A stretch of DNA of 64,000 nt, taken from assembly GCA_964276095.1 (NCBI GenBank), contig CAXYDR010000003.1, positions 1,612,001-1,676,000 on the forward strand, read 5' to 3'. Made by a program: the position numbers and the translations under genes. This document shows, in pieces, positions 27,408 to 37,196 of the stretch. Numbering within the stretch: the stretch's first letter is position 1; the number at the start of each line of letters is the position of its first letter. Below the pieces are notes generated by a model that was not told the origin of the DNA, did no database searches, and saw only the letters and a program-made list of their open reading frames with translations. Origin of the DNA: GCA-2733415 sp964276095. Lineage in GTDB: Bacteria > Bacteroidota > Bacteroidia > Flavobacteriales > Flavobacteriaceae.

Positions 27408-28439
27408 ATGAATAAAAAGATTTACATTATCATAGCAATGTTTGCTTTCCTAGGAGCTAATGCTCAAGAAGGTTTGCCAACATATTCTGATTATTTAACG
27501 GATAACTTATATTTAATTCACCCATCAATGGCTGGAGCTTCTAACTGTTCAAAAGTTAGGCTAACTGGTCGTCAGCAATGGTTTGGTCAGGAAGATGCAC
27601 CAGCATTAATGACAGCGAGTTTTAATACGAGGTTTGATGAAAATGCGCCTTCAGCAGGGGGTATTATTCTTTTTAACGATAAAAACGGTTATCATTCACA
27701 AACTGGAGCGTATCTAACATATGCACACCATATCATGTTAGGAAGAAATACAATTGATTTAAATCAAGTTTCTTTCGGATTAAGTGTAGGTTTGATACAA
27801 AGTAGCTTAAATCAGTCTGAATGGGATTTAGAGTGGAATGGTGGTAATAACGGTTCTGGAGATTTTGATCCAGCGGCTAATTCGAATGATAAAATATCAA
27901 GTACGTATTATAATGTTGATTTTGGAGTGTCTTATCACTTATTGGATTTCTATGCACATTTAACTATTAAAAATTTAATGGGTACTGGAAGAAAATTATA
28001 CACGGTACAAGAAAGTGCTAACTTACAACGTTTCTTGATTTCTATGGGATACGTTTTTTCAAGTATAAACAGTGATTGGTCTGTTGAACCTTCTATGTTA
28101 TTTCAACATATATCTCAAACTAAGGAAACTCAGTTTGATATAAATGTAAAGACCTACAAAAAAATGGACTTCGGTAAAGTATGGGGAGGGTTATCATACA
28201 GAAGAAGTTTAGATGGAGCTGAATATGCAACAGCTACAGGTTCTGGTGAAGGACAAAAATTACAATACATTACTCCTTTTATTGGTGTGAATTATAACCA
28301 ATATATGTTTGGGTATACTTACTCACACCAAACTGGTCAAATAAAATTAGTTGATGGTGGTTTTCACCAAATTACTTTAGGAATAAACTTAGCTTGTAAA
28401 CCAGAAAAATACGATTGTAACTGTCCTGGTATAAACTAA
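27408..28439 (+). CDS. PorP/SprF family type IX secretion membrane protein
   Basis: This 343-residue protein has a signal peptide (FAFLGANAQ) and a PorP/SprF-type outer-membrane barrel (LPTYSDYLTDNLYLIHPSMAGAS near the mature N-terminus). PorP/SprF proteins sit in the T9SS outer-membrane machinery or help specific surface proteins such as SprB get out. Paralogues usually pair with a particular large adhesin, but none is adjacent here, which points to a stand-alone or PorP-like role. Confidence 0.92.
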   Translation: MNKKIYIIIAMFAFLGANAQEGLPTYSDYLTDNLYLIHPSMAGASNCSKVRLTGRQQWFGQEDAPALMTASFNTRFDENAPSAGGIILFNDKNGYHSQTGAYLTYAHHIMLGRNTIDLNQVSFGLSVGLIQSSLNQSEWDLEWNGGNNGSGDFDPAANSNDKISSTYYNVDFGVSYHLLDFYAHLTIKNLMGTGRKLYTVQESANLQRFLISMGYVFSSINSDWSVEPSMLFQHISQTKETQFDINVKTYKKMDFGKVWGGLSYRRSLDGAEYATATGSGEGQKLQYITPFIGVNYNQYMFGYTYSHQTGQIKLVDGGFHQITLGINLACKPEKYDCNCPGIN

Positions 28440-28461
28440 TATTAAGATATAATTATATTAT

Positions 28462-28490
28462 AAAAATGCTCGTTTTTAACGAGCATTTTT
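28462..28490 (+). terminator. Rho-independent terminator after PorP/SprF gene
   Basis: The stem AAAAATGCTCG / CGAGCATTTTT has a 7-nt loop and ends in T-rich sequence. Confidence 0.9.
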
Positions 28491-28506
28491 CATTTTTAAA
28501 TAGTTA

Positions 28507-29019
28507 ATGATGATTATAAAAGAAGTTAGGGGCAAGTCACCACAAATACCAGAGGATTGTTTTATTGCTGAAAACGCAACTATTGTTGGTGATGTAATAA
28601 TGGGGGAGCAATGTAGTATATGGTTTAATGCTGTATTACGAGGAGATGTGAATTACATTAAATTGGGTAATAAGGTAAATATTCAAGATGGTGCCGTAAT
28701 TCATTGTACTTATAAAAAATATCCAACCATTATGGGTAATAATGTATCTGTTGGGCATAATGCCATTGTACATGGTTGTACAATACATGATAATGTACTT
28801 ATAGGTATGGGAAGTATTGTGATGGATAATTGCGTAGTTCATTCGAATTCAATTGTTGCTGCTGGAGCTGTAGTTACTCAAAACACAGTAATCGAATCAG
28901 GAAGTATATATGCAGGAATTCCGGCTAAAAAAGTAAAAGATATATCTAAGGAGTTGAGTTCAGGAGAAATAGATAGAATTGCTGAGAACTATGTAGAGTA
29001 TTCTAGTTGGTTTAAGTAA
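28507..29019 (+). CDS. Gamma-carbonic anhydrase family protein
   Basis: This 170-residue left-handed beta-helix protein is built of hexapeptide repeats (for example the I/V-G-D-x-x-x pattern around TIVGDVIMGEQCSIWFNAVL). The zinc ligands expected for the family are in IHCTYKK and SVGHNAIVHGCTI (three histidines). YrdA/CaiE-like members of this family have carbonic anhydrase or unknown activities, so enzyme activity is likely but not certain. It sits between two terminated units. Confidence 0.9.
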   Translation: MMIIKEVRGKSPQIPEDCFIAENATIVGDVIMGEQCSIWFNAVLRGDVNYIKLGNKVNIQDGAVIHCTYKKYPTIMGNNVSVGHNAIVHGCTIHDNVLIGMGSIVMDNCVVHSNSIVAAGAVVTQNTVIESGSIYAGIPAKKVKDISKELSSGEIDRIAENYVEYSSWFK

Positions 29020-29065
29020 TGCAGTTGTTTTAAGAAGTCGATAATTATTTCAAAATAAAAAGAAG

Positions 29066-29073
29066 TACTTTTG
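29066..29073 (+). promoter_or_regulatory. -7 promoter box close to the HYC_CC_PP start
   Basis: TACTTTTG fits TAnnTTTG but lies only four bases before the GTG start of the next gene. If it is real, the message would be leaderless or nearly so. No TTG element stands at the expected -33 distance. Confidence 0.35.
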
Positions 29074-29077
29074 CAGC

Positions 29078-29491
29078 GTGAGATTTAAAAAGAACATAGC
29101 GATCATTTTTACATGTTATTATTTAATAATATGTGTTGGACTAACCTTGACTGTACATTTTTGCGGAGGTTCGTTGGCGGGTGTGTCTGCTATTTCTTCA
29201 GAAGTAGTGTGTGAGATGCAAATATCTCAAGACTCTTGTTGTGTAAAAAAAGCTACCACCATACCAGACTGTTGTAATGATACTGTTGTTGATTTATCTC
29301 AAGTAAACGAAGATTCATTGTTTAATGATGCAGCTATTGAAAAGCAATTTATAGCAGTTTTTCCAAATACTGTTTTCTACTTTTATGAAAACACAAGATT
29401 TCAAAACAAGGTAGCATTACCTAATTATACATTTCAAAGTAATGCGCCACCACTCTATAAACTTTACGGAACATACATATATTACGCTTAA
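29078..29491 (+). CDS. HYC_CC_PP family small exported protein
   Basis: This 137-residue protein has an N-terminal hydrophobic segment (about residues 7-28). The pattern that names the family follows: HFCGG, then a CC pair (DSCCVKKATTIPDCCND) and a Pro-Pro near the end (NAPPLYKLYG). The family is common in Bacteroidota and often sits before a TonB-dependent receptor and an HMA protein, as here. Cysteines suggest metal binding. GTG start; no better start exists in frame. Confidence 0.8.
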   Translation: MRFKKNIAIIFTCYYLIICVGLTLTVHFCGGSLAGVSAISSEVVCEMQISQDSCCVKKATTIPDCCNDTVVDLSQVNEDSLFNDAAIEKQFIAVFPNTVFYFYENTRFQNKVALPNYTFQSNAPPLYKLYGTYIYYA

Positions 29492-29609
29492 TACTATTTC
29501 TAACTGAACTTTTTTAATAACAAAAATCAGTTACTTATAAAAGATTAAGTAGAGCTCAAGTGTGGGCTATTAGTAATGCTAATCAGGATGATTAGTAAAA
29601 TGTATATTC

Positions 29610-31850
29610 ATGAAAAAAATAGTAATACTACTTTTTTTATTGCCGCTGCTAAACTTTTCACAAAGTGAAGTTTCTGGAAGCGTAATAGAAGAAATTAATG
29701 GTAAACAAGAGTCCATTCTTGGTGCCAATATATATTGGTCAGGCACTACAATAGGAGTTATGACCAATGAGAAAGGAGAGTTTTCAATTCCTTTTTCTAA
29801 AGAAAATAAACTCTTAGTTATTAGTTATGTTGGATATCAGCAAAAAATAATAACCGTAAGTGAGCCTAAGTCTATTGTTGTAAAGTTATTACCTAGTAGT
29901 GATTTAGAAACTGTTGTTGTTAATGCCGAACGTAGTGCAACTCAGGTTTCACTTTTAGATAATCGTAATATTGTTACACTAAACTCAAAAGAATTACTAA
30001 AAGCAGCTTGCTGTAATTTATCAGAAAGTTTTGAAACTAATGCTGCCATAGATGTAAATTTTTCTGATGCTGTAACTGGAACTAAGCAAATTAAAATGTT
30101 AGGGTTAACAAATCCGTATATTTTAATTACACAAGAAAACATCCCTAGTGTTAGAGGAGCATCACAGGCTTATGGGTTAACATTTACACCAGGAACCTGG
30201 TTGGAAAGCATCCAAATAACTAAAGGTTCTGGTTCTGTGGTAAATGGTTTTGAAAGTATTGCCGGACAAATAAACACGGAACTTAAAAAGCCTTTCAGTG
30301 ATGATCCTTTTTTTATAAATACTTATGCCTCTATTGATGGTAGGTTAGAGTTGAATACCCATTTCAATCAGAAACTAAGCGATAAATGGAGTACAGGAAT
30401 GTATATCCATGTTAATAATCGTAGTTGGAAGAGAGACAAGAATAATGATAACTTTATGGATGCCCCATTAACAAATCAAATAAATTTGATGAATCGTTGG
30501 CAGTATACAGATAGTGAATCAGGTTGGGTAAGTTTTTTCGATTTCAGGTATATGAAAGACAATAAGCAAGCTGGTGAAATTGACTTCGATCCTGAAACAG
30601 ATAAGTTAACTACAAATTCTTGGGGAAGTGAAATTAATACAAAACGTATAGATGTAAGTAACAAAACAGGTTTTGTATTTAAAGAACAGAAATACAAAAG
30701 TTTTGGATTTCAAACGTCTTATAGTAATCATGATCAAAATGCATATTTTGGATTAAGAAGATATGATATCAATCATCAGAGTCTATATTCAAACTTTATA
30801 TATAATTCAATTTTGAGTAATACTCAAAATAAGTTTAAGACAGGATTGAGTTTTACTTATGATCAATATGAAGAGTATGTATTGAATTCTGATATTAATA
30901 GAAAAGAAAATTCTTTGGGTGCTTTTTTTGAATATACTTATGATAATGGGGATAACTTAAGTGTTGTAGCTGGAGTTCGTGCAGATACCCATAATGTAAT
31001 AGGTGAGTTTGTAACACCACGATTACATATACGTTATAATCCATGGGAAAATTCTGTTCTTAGAGGATCAGTTGGGAAAGGGAGGCGTAGTGCAAGTGTT
31101 TTTGCAGAGAATCAGCATTACTTTGCTTCATCAAGAACTTTTAATGTGATAAATTCTGGTAAAGGTGCTTACGGACTTGACCCTGAGGAAGCCTGGAATT
31201 ACGGAGTTAGCTTTTTACAGAAATTTAAGTTGTTTAAGAAAAAAGCTGATTGGTCAATTGATTATTATGCTACAAATTTTAAAAATCAAGTAGTAGTTGA
31301 TGTTGATAGTAGTCCATATGAGGTGTCTTTTTATAATTTAAATGGGCAATCTGTTGCACATAGTATTCAAACTGACTTTAATTATACTTTAGCTAAGCAT
31401 CTTGATTTACGCTTATCTTATAAATACTATAATGTTGTTACCGATTATCAGTCTAACAGATTATCAAAACCATTGTTAGCTAAAAACAGAGTATTGGCAA
31501 ATGTATCTTATCAAACACATTATTTAAACGAAAAAGGTTCTCGTTGGAAGTTTGATGCAACATGGAATTGGATAGGGAAACAACGCTTGCCAAGTACAAG
31601 TGCTAATCCTGAACAATATCAGTTAGGCGCATATGCTAATCCATATAGTAGGTTGAATTTACAAGTAACTAAAGTGTTTACGAAACAGTTTGAAATATAT
31701 GTTGGAGGAGAAAATGTGCTAGGATATAAACAAGATAATCCAATTTTAGCTTCAAATGATCCTTTTGGAGCATATTTTGATAGTACAATAATACATGGTC
31801 CTATTCAAGGAGCAACGGCATATGCTGGATTACGATTTAAAATTAAATAA
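29610..31850 (+). CDS. TonB-dependent receptor with carboxypeptidase-like N-terminal domain
   Basis: This 746-residue outer-membrane receptor has a signal peptide (LLFLLPLLNFSQ), a CarboxypepD_reg-like/DUF4480 domain (residues about 20-100: GVMTNEKGEFSIPF, SYVGYQQKI), a plug (about 105-220) and a 22-strand barrel. The plug region has the unusual KAACCNLSESFETNAAIDVNFSDAVTG. The CC pair at the start of the plug recurs in receptors thought to handle copper or other heavy metals. The next gene encodes an HMA-type metal-binding protein, which supports metal uptake. Substrate assignment is inference. Confidence 0.9.
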   Translation: MKKIVILLFLLPLLNFSQSEVSGSVIEEINGKQESILGANIYWSGTTIGVMTNEKGEFSIPFSKENKLLVISYVGYQQKIITVSEPKSIVVKLLPSSDLETVVVNAERSATQVSLLDNRNIVTLNSKELLKAACCNLSESFETNAAIDVNFSDAVTGTKQIKMLGLTNPYILITQENIPSVRGASQAYGLTFTPGTWLESIQITKGSGSVVNGFESIAGQINTELKKPFSDDPFFINTYASIDGRLELNTHFNQKLSDKWSTGMYIHVNNRSWKRDKNNDNFMDAPLTNQINLMNRWQYTDSESGWVSFFDFRYMKDNKQAGEIDFDPETDKLTTNSWGSEINTKRIDVSNKTGFVFKEQKYKSFGFQTSYSNHDQNAYFGLRRYDINHQSLYSNFIYNSILSNTQNKFKTGLSFTYDQYEEYVLNSDINRKENSLGAFFEYTYDNGDNLSVVAGVRADTHNVIGEFVTPRLHIRYNPWENSVLRGSVGKGRRSASVFAENQHYFASSRTFNVINSGKGAYGLDPEEAWNYGVSFLQKFKLFKKKADWSIDYYATNFKNQVVVDVDSSPYEVSFYNLNGQSVAHSIQTDFNYTLAKHLDLRLSYKYYNVVTDYQSNRLSKPLLAKNRVLANVSYQTHYLNEKGSRWKFDATWNWIGKQRLPSTSANPEQYQLGAYANPYSRLNLQVTKVFTKQFEIYVGGENVLGYKQDNPILASNDPFGAYFDSTIIHGPIQGATAYAGLRFKIK

Positions 31851-31874
31851 TAATAAATTATAAAAATTAGTACG

Positions 31875-32333
31875 ATGAAAAAAATATTGACATTAGTATT
31901 ATTGTTTGCAATGGTGACAATAAACGCACAAGAAAAATCAAAAAGTAAAAAAGTTGCTATACAAGTTAGTGGAATATGCGACATGTGTAAAGCACGTATT
32001 GAAAAGGCTGCTTTTAAAACTAAAGGAGTAAAATCTGCTGAATGGAGTACCGAAACTAAAAGTTTGAGTTTGGTTATTAATGAGCATAAAACAGATGTGT
32101 TAACTATTCAAAATAACATGGCGGCTATTGGTCACGATACTGAAGGTGTTCAAGCTACTGATGAAGCTTATAATGGGTTACATGGATGTTGTAAGTATGA
32201 GAGAACTTTTGGAGTAGATAGCTCTAGTGAAAAGAATTGTACAAAACCTTGTTGTAAAGATAAAAAGGAAGAAAAGAAATCTTGTTGTGCTTCAAAAGGA
32301 GCTGTAAAGACAAGTTGTGCTTCGAAGAAGTAG
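31875..32333 (+). CDS. HMA-domain metal-binding protein with cysteine-rich tail
   Basis: This 152-residue exported protein has a signal peptide (MKKILTLVLLFAMVTINAQ) and then a heavy-metal-associated domain with the metal site CDMC (C35, C38). The C-terminal tail is rich in Cys and Lys and contains several CC pairs (CTKPCCKDKKEEKKSCC). It lies 24 bases after the receptor. It probably binds copper or a related soft metal in the periplasm; the metal cannot be told from sequence. Confidence 0.88.
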   Translation: MKKILTLVLLFAMVTINAQEKSKSKKVAIQVSGICDMCKARIEKAAFKTKGVKSAEWSTETKSLSLVINEHKTDVLTIQNNMAAIGHDTEGVQATDEAYNGLHGCCKYERTFGVDSSSEKNCTKPCCKDKKEEKKSCCASKGAVKTSCASKK

Positions 32334-32363
32334 GGCTCAATCCATCTTTTTTTAAGTAAAAAT

Positions 32364-32399
32364 AAAAATCCCTAGAGAATATATTCTCTAGGGATTTTT
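32364..32399. terminator. Bidirectional terminator between convergent genes
   Basis: A perfect 18-bp inverted repeat (AAAAATCCCTAGAGAATA / TATTCTCTAGGGATTTTT) has T runs on both strands. It serves the HMA gene (+) and the M43 protease gene (-). Confidence 0.93.
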
Positions 32400-32417
32400 G
32401 ATTAAAAATTTATTAGT

Positions 32418-34460
32418 TTATTTTTTAATAAATTGTTTTGTGTTATTGCTAGTGCTGTTTTTCACTACAATAAAATAAACTCCGCTATTTAATCTGCTTA
32501 CGTTTATTGTTGATTTTATGTCGTTCAACTCACCATTCATTAATACCTGTCCTAAAGTGTTTACTATTCTGTAAGATGATTTTTCATCATTACCAGTAAT
32601 CACGTTTAATTCATTTCCAGTAACTGGATTAGGGAATATTGATAAACTTAGCTCTGTATTAAGTGTTTTAATTTCTCTAATAGAATCAGTTCTTGTATTT
32701 GCAACACAGAAACTATTTGTATCTATTGAAGTATACGAAGCTCCAGAAGCTAATGTAGCACCAGTTGAAGTATTTGTTAGAGTATAGTTACCATTACCAT
32801 AACTACAACACATACCATCTCCATACGCATCTTTAAATTCTAAAGTATAACATCCTGCAGGAAGGCAATTGTTAATTGTTAATGTACTTCCATCAGCTTG
32901 ACTTCCATAAGTTCCTCCAGAAGCAACTATAGCACCTGAATTATCTTTAATATTCCAGCTTGTTTCTTCAGGGTAATTATCAAATTTAATACTCAAAGTA
33001 GTATCAATACAAGTAACTTGACAAGGAGAGCAAGAAGAACCTCCGCAATCTACACCAGTTTCATCACCATTTTGAATTCCGTCAGTACAAGTAGGAGTTG
33101 GAGTGTTTGAGAAGCAAAAGTTAGTTGCTTCAGAAGCTCCAAAACTACCACCTGATTTAATACTTCCATCAGGACCAGTAATTGAGTAAGATCCGTTTCC
33201 ATATGAACAACACATTCCGTCACCATAAACATCATTTATTGTAAATGTATAACAGTCATCTGGTAAACATAAAGTTTCTGATACTGTAGATCCGTCTGCA
33301 TTTGATTTTGAATATGTTCCAGAAGCAATAGAAGCTCCGCTGTCATTAACTAAAGTCCAAGAAGTCTCTTCTGGATAGTTGTCAAATGTAATGCTAATAG
33401 TAACTTCATTGTCTGTACAAGCAGTTTGACAAGGAGAACAAGAAGAACCACCACAATCAACTCCAGTTTCGTCTCCATTTTGAATTCCGTCTGTACAAGT
33501 TGGAGTAACTACTACTGATCCACATTTATCAGATAAAGCTAAGCTTCTTCTACTTCCACCTGCGTCTAAAACTGAGCGCATTCTACTTTTCTGTCCTTGA
33601 GTAAATAAGTTCATACAAGAATCATCAGAATAATCCATGTAATTTTGAACCATGTCTAAAGTTCCACAAGATGAATGGTTTGTAGCACAACCACCGTTAG
33701 AAGCGTCAGATTCAGGAGTGTCAGATACAAAATCATCTACACCACATCCACCATCACCCCATATGTGACGTAAGTTTAAGAAATGCCCTACTTCGTGAGT
33801 TGCTGTTCTTCCTAAATTAAAAGGAGCGGTTGCAGTACCAGTTCTTCCAAAATATTGTGGACTGTTAACAACACCATCTGTTGAAGCACTTCCACCAGGG
33901 AATTGAGCGTATCCTAAAATACCACCACCAATATTACATACCCAGATATTTAGGTATTTTGAAGTGTCCCAAGGATCTACACCACCTTGTGATGATTTTT
34001 TCATAGCATCATTAGTTCCCCATGATGTTTTTGTTGTAGATTTTCGGGTAATACCAGTTGTTGCGCTTCCATTTGGGGCAATTGTCGTTAAGCAAAATTC
34101 TATTTGAGTATCGGCTGCTTGTGACCAAGTGTTGTTAGCATCACTATTGGTGCGCCTAAAGTCCTCGTTCATGACATCTATTTGTGATTGAATTTGTGCA
34201 GTACTTATGTTTTCTGCTGAGGTTTTGTATAAAACATGTACTACTACAGGGATTGTAATAATCTCACCATCAACTCTATTTGTTTGATATTGTTGAACAC
34301 GTTGTTGAGTGAGTGTTTCAATGTCTTGCATCCGTTGTTTTAACTCAGGATCTTTTTGCATTCTGTATTCTAAACTTTCCATTGAAGAACAATTACGTTC
34401 TTGTGCAAAAAATGTGCCTACGGTCAATAAGCATAATAATAGTACAATTTTTTTCATCAT
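32418..34460 (-). CDS. Secreted M43 (pappalysin-type) metalloprotease with T9SS sorting domain
   Basis: This 680-residue protease has a signal peptide (LLLCLLTVGTFFAQ) and the zinc motif HEVGHFLNLRH (H222, E223, H226, third ligand H232), followed by the Met-turn region DDSCMNLF. Two tandem modules follow. Each starts with a DGIQNGDETGVDCGGSSC-type linker and continues with a Y/W/C-rich domain containing GDGMCCSYGNG. The C-terminal ~70 residues form a type A T9SS sorting signal (IFPNPVTG ... GVYFIVVKN ... KQFIKK). It is exported through the SprA/GldKLMN system encoded elsewhere in the window. Confidence 0.95.
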   Translation of the reverse strand: MMKKIVLLLCLLTVGTFFAQERNCSSMESLEYRMQKDPELKQRMQDIETLTQQRVQQYQTNRVDGEIITIPVVVHVLYKTSAENISTAQIQSQIDVMNEDFRRTNSDANNTWSQAADTQIEFCLTTIAPNGSATTGITRKSTTKTSWGTNDAMKKSSQGGVDPWDTSKYLNIWVCNIGGGILGYAQFPGGSASTDGVVNSPQYFGRTGTATAPFNLGRTATHEVGHFLNLRHIWGDGGCGVDDFVSDTPESDASNGGCATNHSSCGTLDMVQNYMDYSDDSCMNLFTQGQKSRMRSVLDAGGSRRSLALSDKCGSVVVTPTCTDGIQNGDETGVDCGGSSCSPCQTACTDNEVTISITFDNYPEETSWTLVNDSGASIASGTYSKSNADGSTVSETLCLPDDCYTFTINDVYGDGMCCSYGNGSYSITGPDGSIKSGGSFGASEATNFCFSNTPTPTCTDGIQNGDETGVDCGGSSCSPCQVTCIDTTLSIKFDNYPEETSWNIKDNSGAIVASGGTYGSQADGSTLTINNCLPAGCYTLEFKDAYGDGMCCSYGNGNYTLTNTSTGATLASGASYTSIDTNSFCVANTRTDSIREIKTLNTELSLSIFPNPVTGNELNVITGNDEKSSYRIVNTLGQVLMNGELNDIKSTINVSRLNSGVYFIVVKNSTSNNTKQFIKK

Positions 34461-34642
34461 TATTTAGTTTTGGTTTGTTATACTATAGTTCCTGTTTTTT
34501 GCTAAATGTTACCCATTATTTTTAATAATTTAACACGAATAAATATACTAGGTTGCGATATTGTTAATTAGGGGTTGAGTTTGTTGTGTTTTTGTTAGTG
34601 ATGAATTTTTGTTTTATGAAGATGGTATTTGGTTTTTTGCAT

Positions 34643-34675
34643 AAAAAAAACCTGAAATCTAAAATTTCAGGTTTT
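34643..34675 (-). terminator. Second terminator downstream of groEL (minus strand)
   Basis: The inverted repeat AAAACCTGAAAT / ATTTCAGGTTTT has a 5-nt loop. On the minus strand it is followed by T8. It stands in tandem with the next one. Confidence 0.85.
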
Positions 34676-34686
34676 AAAAGGCAGTT

Positions 34687-34720
34687 AAAAAAGCCATCAA
34701 AATTAATTTTGATGGCTTTT
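34687..34720 (-). terminator. First terminator downstream of groEL (minus strand)
   Basis: A perfect 16-bp inverted repeat (AAAAGCCATCAAAATT / AATTTTGATGGCTTTT) is followed on the minus strand by a T run. Together with the neighbouring hairpin it insulates the protease gene from the highly expressed chaperonin operon. Confidence 0.92.
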
Positions 34721-34751
34721 AAGTAATTTTATGTGTATATCGTGTTTTCGA

Positions 34752-36380
34752 TTACATCATTCCTGGCATTCCGCCACCCATAGGAGGCATTGCAGGAGCG
34801 TCTTCCTTAATGTCTATTAATGCACATTCAGTAGTTAAAATCATTCCTGATACCGAAGCAGCATTTTCTAAGGCTACTCTAGTTACTTTTTTAGGATCAA
34901 TAATACCTGCTTTAAGCATATCAACATATTCGTCTGTTTTTGCGTTGTAACCAAAGTCTTTTTTACCTTCAATTACTTTAGCACAAATTACAGATCCTTC
35001 TTTACCAGCATTTTCAGCAATGGTACGTAAAGGAGATTCAATTGCACGAGCAATAATATTGATTCCAGTTTCTTCATCAGCATTTTCAGATTTCACATCA
35101 ACAAGTACTTTTTTAGCACGAACTAATGCAACACCACCACCAGCAATAATTCCTTCTTCAACTGCAGCACGTGTAGCGTTTAAAGCATCATCAACTCTGT
35201 CTTTCTTTTCTTTCATTTCTACTTCAGAAGCAGCACCAACATATAAAACAGCAACACCACCAGCTAATTTAGCTAAACGTTCTTGCAATTTTTCTTTGTC
35301 ATAGTCAGAAGTAGATGTTTCAATTTGTGATTTAATCTGACTAACTCTTACTTTAATGTTTCCTTCATCACCAGCACCATTTACAATTGTAGTGTTATCC
35401 TTATCAATTGTAATAGTTTCAGCAGATCCTAACATTGATAAATCAGCATTTTCTAAAGAGAATCCTCTTTCTTCAGAAATTACAGTACCGTTAGTTAAAA
35501 TAGCGATGTCTTCTAACATTGCTTTTCTTCTGTCTCCAAAACCAGGAGCTTTTACAGCAGCAATTTTTAATCCACCTCTTAATTTATTTACAACTAAAGT
35601 AGCTAATGCTTGTCCATCAACATCTTCAGCAATAATCAATAATGGTCTTCCTGATTGAGAAACTGGTTCTAATATTGGAAGTATTTCTTGTAAGTTAGAA
35701 ATTTTCTTATCGAATAATAATACATAAGGATTTTCTAATGTAGCAATCATTTTGTCAGCATCAGTAACAAAATACGGAGAAAGGAATCCTCTGTCAAATT
35801 GCATACCTTCAACAACATCAACATAAGTATCAGTTCCTTTAGCTTCTTCAACAGTAATTACACCTTCTTTACCAACTTTTCCGAAAGCAGTAGCGATTAA
35901 ATCACCAATTACATCGTCATTATTAGCAGAAATTGAAGCTACTTGTTTTATTTTTTCAGAATCAGAACCAACTTCTTTAGCTTGCTTACCTAATTCAGTA
36001 ACAATTGCTACAACAGCTTTATCGATACCTCTTTTTAAATCCATTGGATTTGCTCCGGCAGCAACATTCTTTAAACCTTCTTTTACGATAGCTTGTGCTA
36101 AAACTGTAGCGGTAGTTGTACCGTCACCAGCAAGGTCATTAGTTTTAGAGGCAACCTCTTTAACCATTTGAGCCCCCATGTCTTCTAACGGGTCTTCTAA
36201 ATCGATTTCTTTAGCAACAGAAACACCATCTTTAGTTACAGTAGGTCCTCCAAAAGATTTTGAAATAATCACGTTACGACCTTTAGGTCCTAAAGTTACT
36301 TTTACTGCGTTTGCTAATGCATCTACACCACGTTTTAATCCGTCACGTGCTTCGATGTCAAATTTTATATTTTTTGCCAT
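34752..36380 (-). CDS. groL: Chaperonin GroEL (Hsp60)
   Basis: This 542-residue ATP-dependent chaperonin forms the double-ring folding chamber with GroES. Family signatures are complete: VTLGPKGRNVIISKSFGGP, GDGTTTATVLA, and the Gly/Met-rich tail MPPMGGGMPGMM. It lies 13 bases after groES on the same strand. It is a single, ordinary-length copy. Confidence 0.99.
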   Translation of the reverse strand: MAKNIKFDIEARDGLKRGVDALANAVKVTLGPKGRNVIISKSFGGPTVTKDGVSVAKEIDLEDPLEDMGAQMVKEVASKTNDLAGDGTTTATVLAQAIVKEGLKNVAAGANPMDLKRGIDKAVVAIVTELGKQAKEVGSDSEKIKQVASISANNDDVIGDLIATAFGKVGKEGVITVEEAKGTDTYVDVVEGMQFDRGFLSPYFVTDADKMIATLENPYVLLFDKKISNLQEILPILEPVSQSGRPLLIIAEDVDGQALATLVVNKLRGGLKIAAVKAPGFGDRRKAMLEDIAILTNGTVISEERGFSLENADLSMLGSAETITIDKDNTTIVNGAGDEGNIKVRVSQIKSQIETSTSDYDKEKLQERLAKLAGGVAVLYVGAASEVEMKEKKDRVDDALNATRAAVEEGIIAGGGVALVRAKKVLVDVKSENADEETGINIIARAIESPLRTIAENAGKEGSVICAKVIEGKKDFGYNAKTDEYVDMLKAGIIDPKKVTRVALENAASVSGMILTTECALIDIKEDAPAMPPMGGGMPGMM

Positions 36381-36393
36381 GATAATGTCTTTT

Positions 36394-36669
36394 TTAAATA
36401 ATTGCTAAAATGTCGCTTTCACGCATCATTAAATAATCAGTTCCTTCTAACTTTAATTCAGTTCCACCATATTTTCCATATAATACAGTATCACCAACCT
36501 TTACAGTTAATGGTTCGTCTTTTTTTCCATTACCAACTGCTACTACAGTTCCTTTTTGAGGTTTTTCTTTAGCAGTGTCAGGAATAATTAGTCCTGAAGC
36601 GGTAGTTGTTTCAGCAGCAGCTGGTTCTACAAGAACTCTGTCTGCTAATGGTGTAATGTTTAAGCTCAT
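36394..36669 (-). CDS. groES: Co-chaperonin GroES (Hsp10)
   Basis: This 91-residue lid of the GroEL chamber has the mobile loop ETTTASGLIIPDTAKEKPQ and the motifs GTVVAVGNG and VLYGKYGGTEL. It precedes groEL as usual. No CIRCE element is obvious in the short upstream region before the secG unit's terminator. Confidence 0.98.
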   Translation of the reverse strand: MSLNITPLADRVLVEPAAAETTTASGLIIPDTAKEKPQKGTVVAVGNGKKDEPLTVKVGDTVLYGKYGGTELKLEGTDYLMMRESDILAII

Positions 36670-36782
36670 TATATATGAATTTTATTTAATTTATTAAGTT
36701 GATAAGTAGTAGTCAGAAATTATACCATTTCGGCTATACTGACATTTTTTCACCCAAAAATTGAATTGAGTTTTTTTAAACC

Positions 36783-36813
36783 AAAAAATGCCAACTGTTT
36801 AGGTTGGCATTTT
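36783..36813 (-). terminator. Rho-independent terminator of the secG unit (minus strand)
   Basis: The stem ATGCCAAC / GTTGGCAT has a 7-nt loop and, on the minus strand, a T6 tail. It separates secG from groES. Confidence 0.9.
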
Positions 36814-36834
36814 AATTTTATTATTTGAAAAAGA

Positions 36835-37185
36835 TTACTCTGCTTCTTTTTTCTCTGTTGCTGGAACAGTAGATGCTGGTGCATCTTCTGTAGTAGAAAC
36901 AGGAGCTTCAATTTGTTGATCATTAGCACCATCTAAAGCTTTTGAATTAGCTCCTTGGTTACCAAAGATAGTTACGTTAGATAATAATATTAATACAACC
37001 ATTAATATTCCTAACCACCAAGTACTTTTATCTAAGAAATCAGTAGTCTTTTGAACACCACCAATTTGTTGTGTTTCTCCTCCAAATGATGAACCTAATC
37101 CACCTCCTTTAGGGTTTTGAACCATGATTACTACAATTAGTAAAAAGGCAACGATCATTATAAGTACTAAAAAGATATTAAACAT
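36835..37185 (-). CDS. secG: Preprotein translocase subunit SecG
   Basis: This 116-residue protein has two membrane helices (about residues 2-22 and 55-72) separated by the SecG motif VQNPKGGGLGSSFGG. Its C-terminus is Ala/Glu/Thr-rich and extended, as in Bacteroidota. SecG assists SecYE-mediated export. It lies 11 bases after a conserved TPR-like gene. Confidence 0.95.
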   Translation of the reverse strand: MFNIFLVLIMIVAFLLIVVIMVQNPKGGGLGSSFGGETQQIGGVQKTTDFLDKSTWWLGILMVVLILLSNVTIFGNQGANSKALDGANDQQIEAPVSTTEDAPASTVPATEKKEAE

Positions 37186-37196
37186 AATGGTATTAT

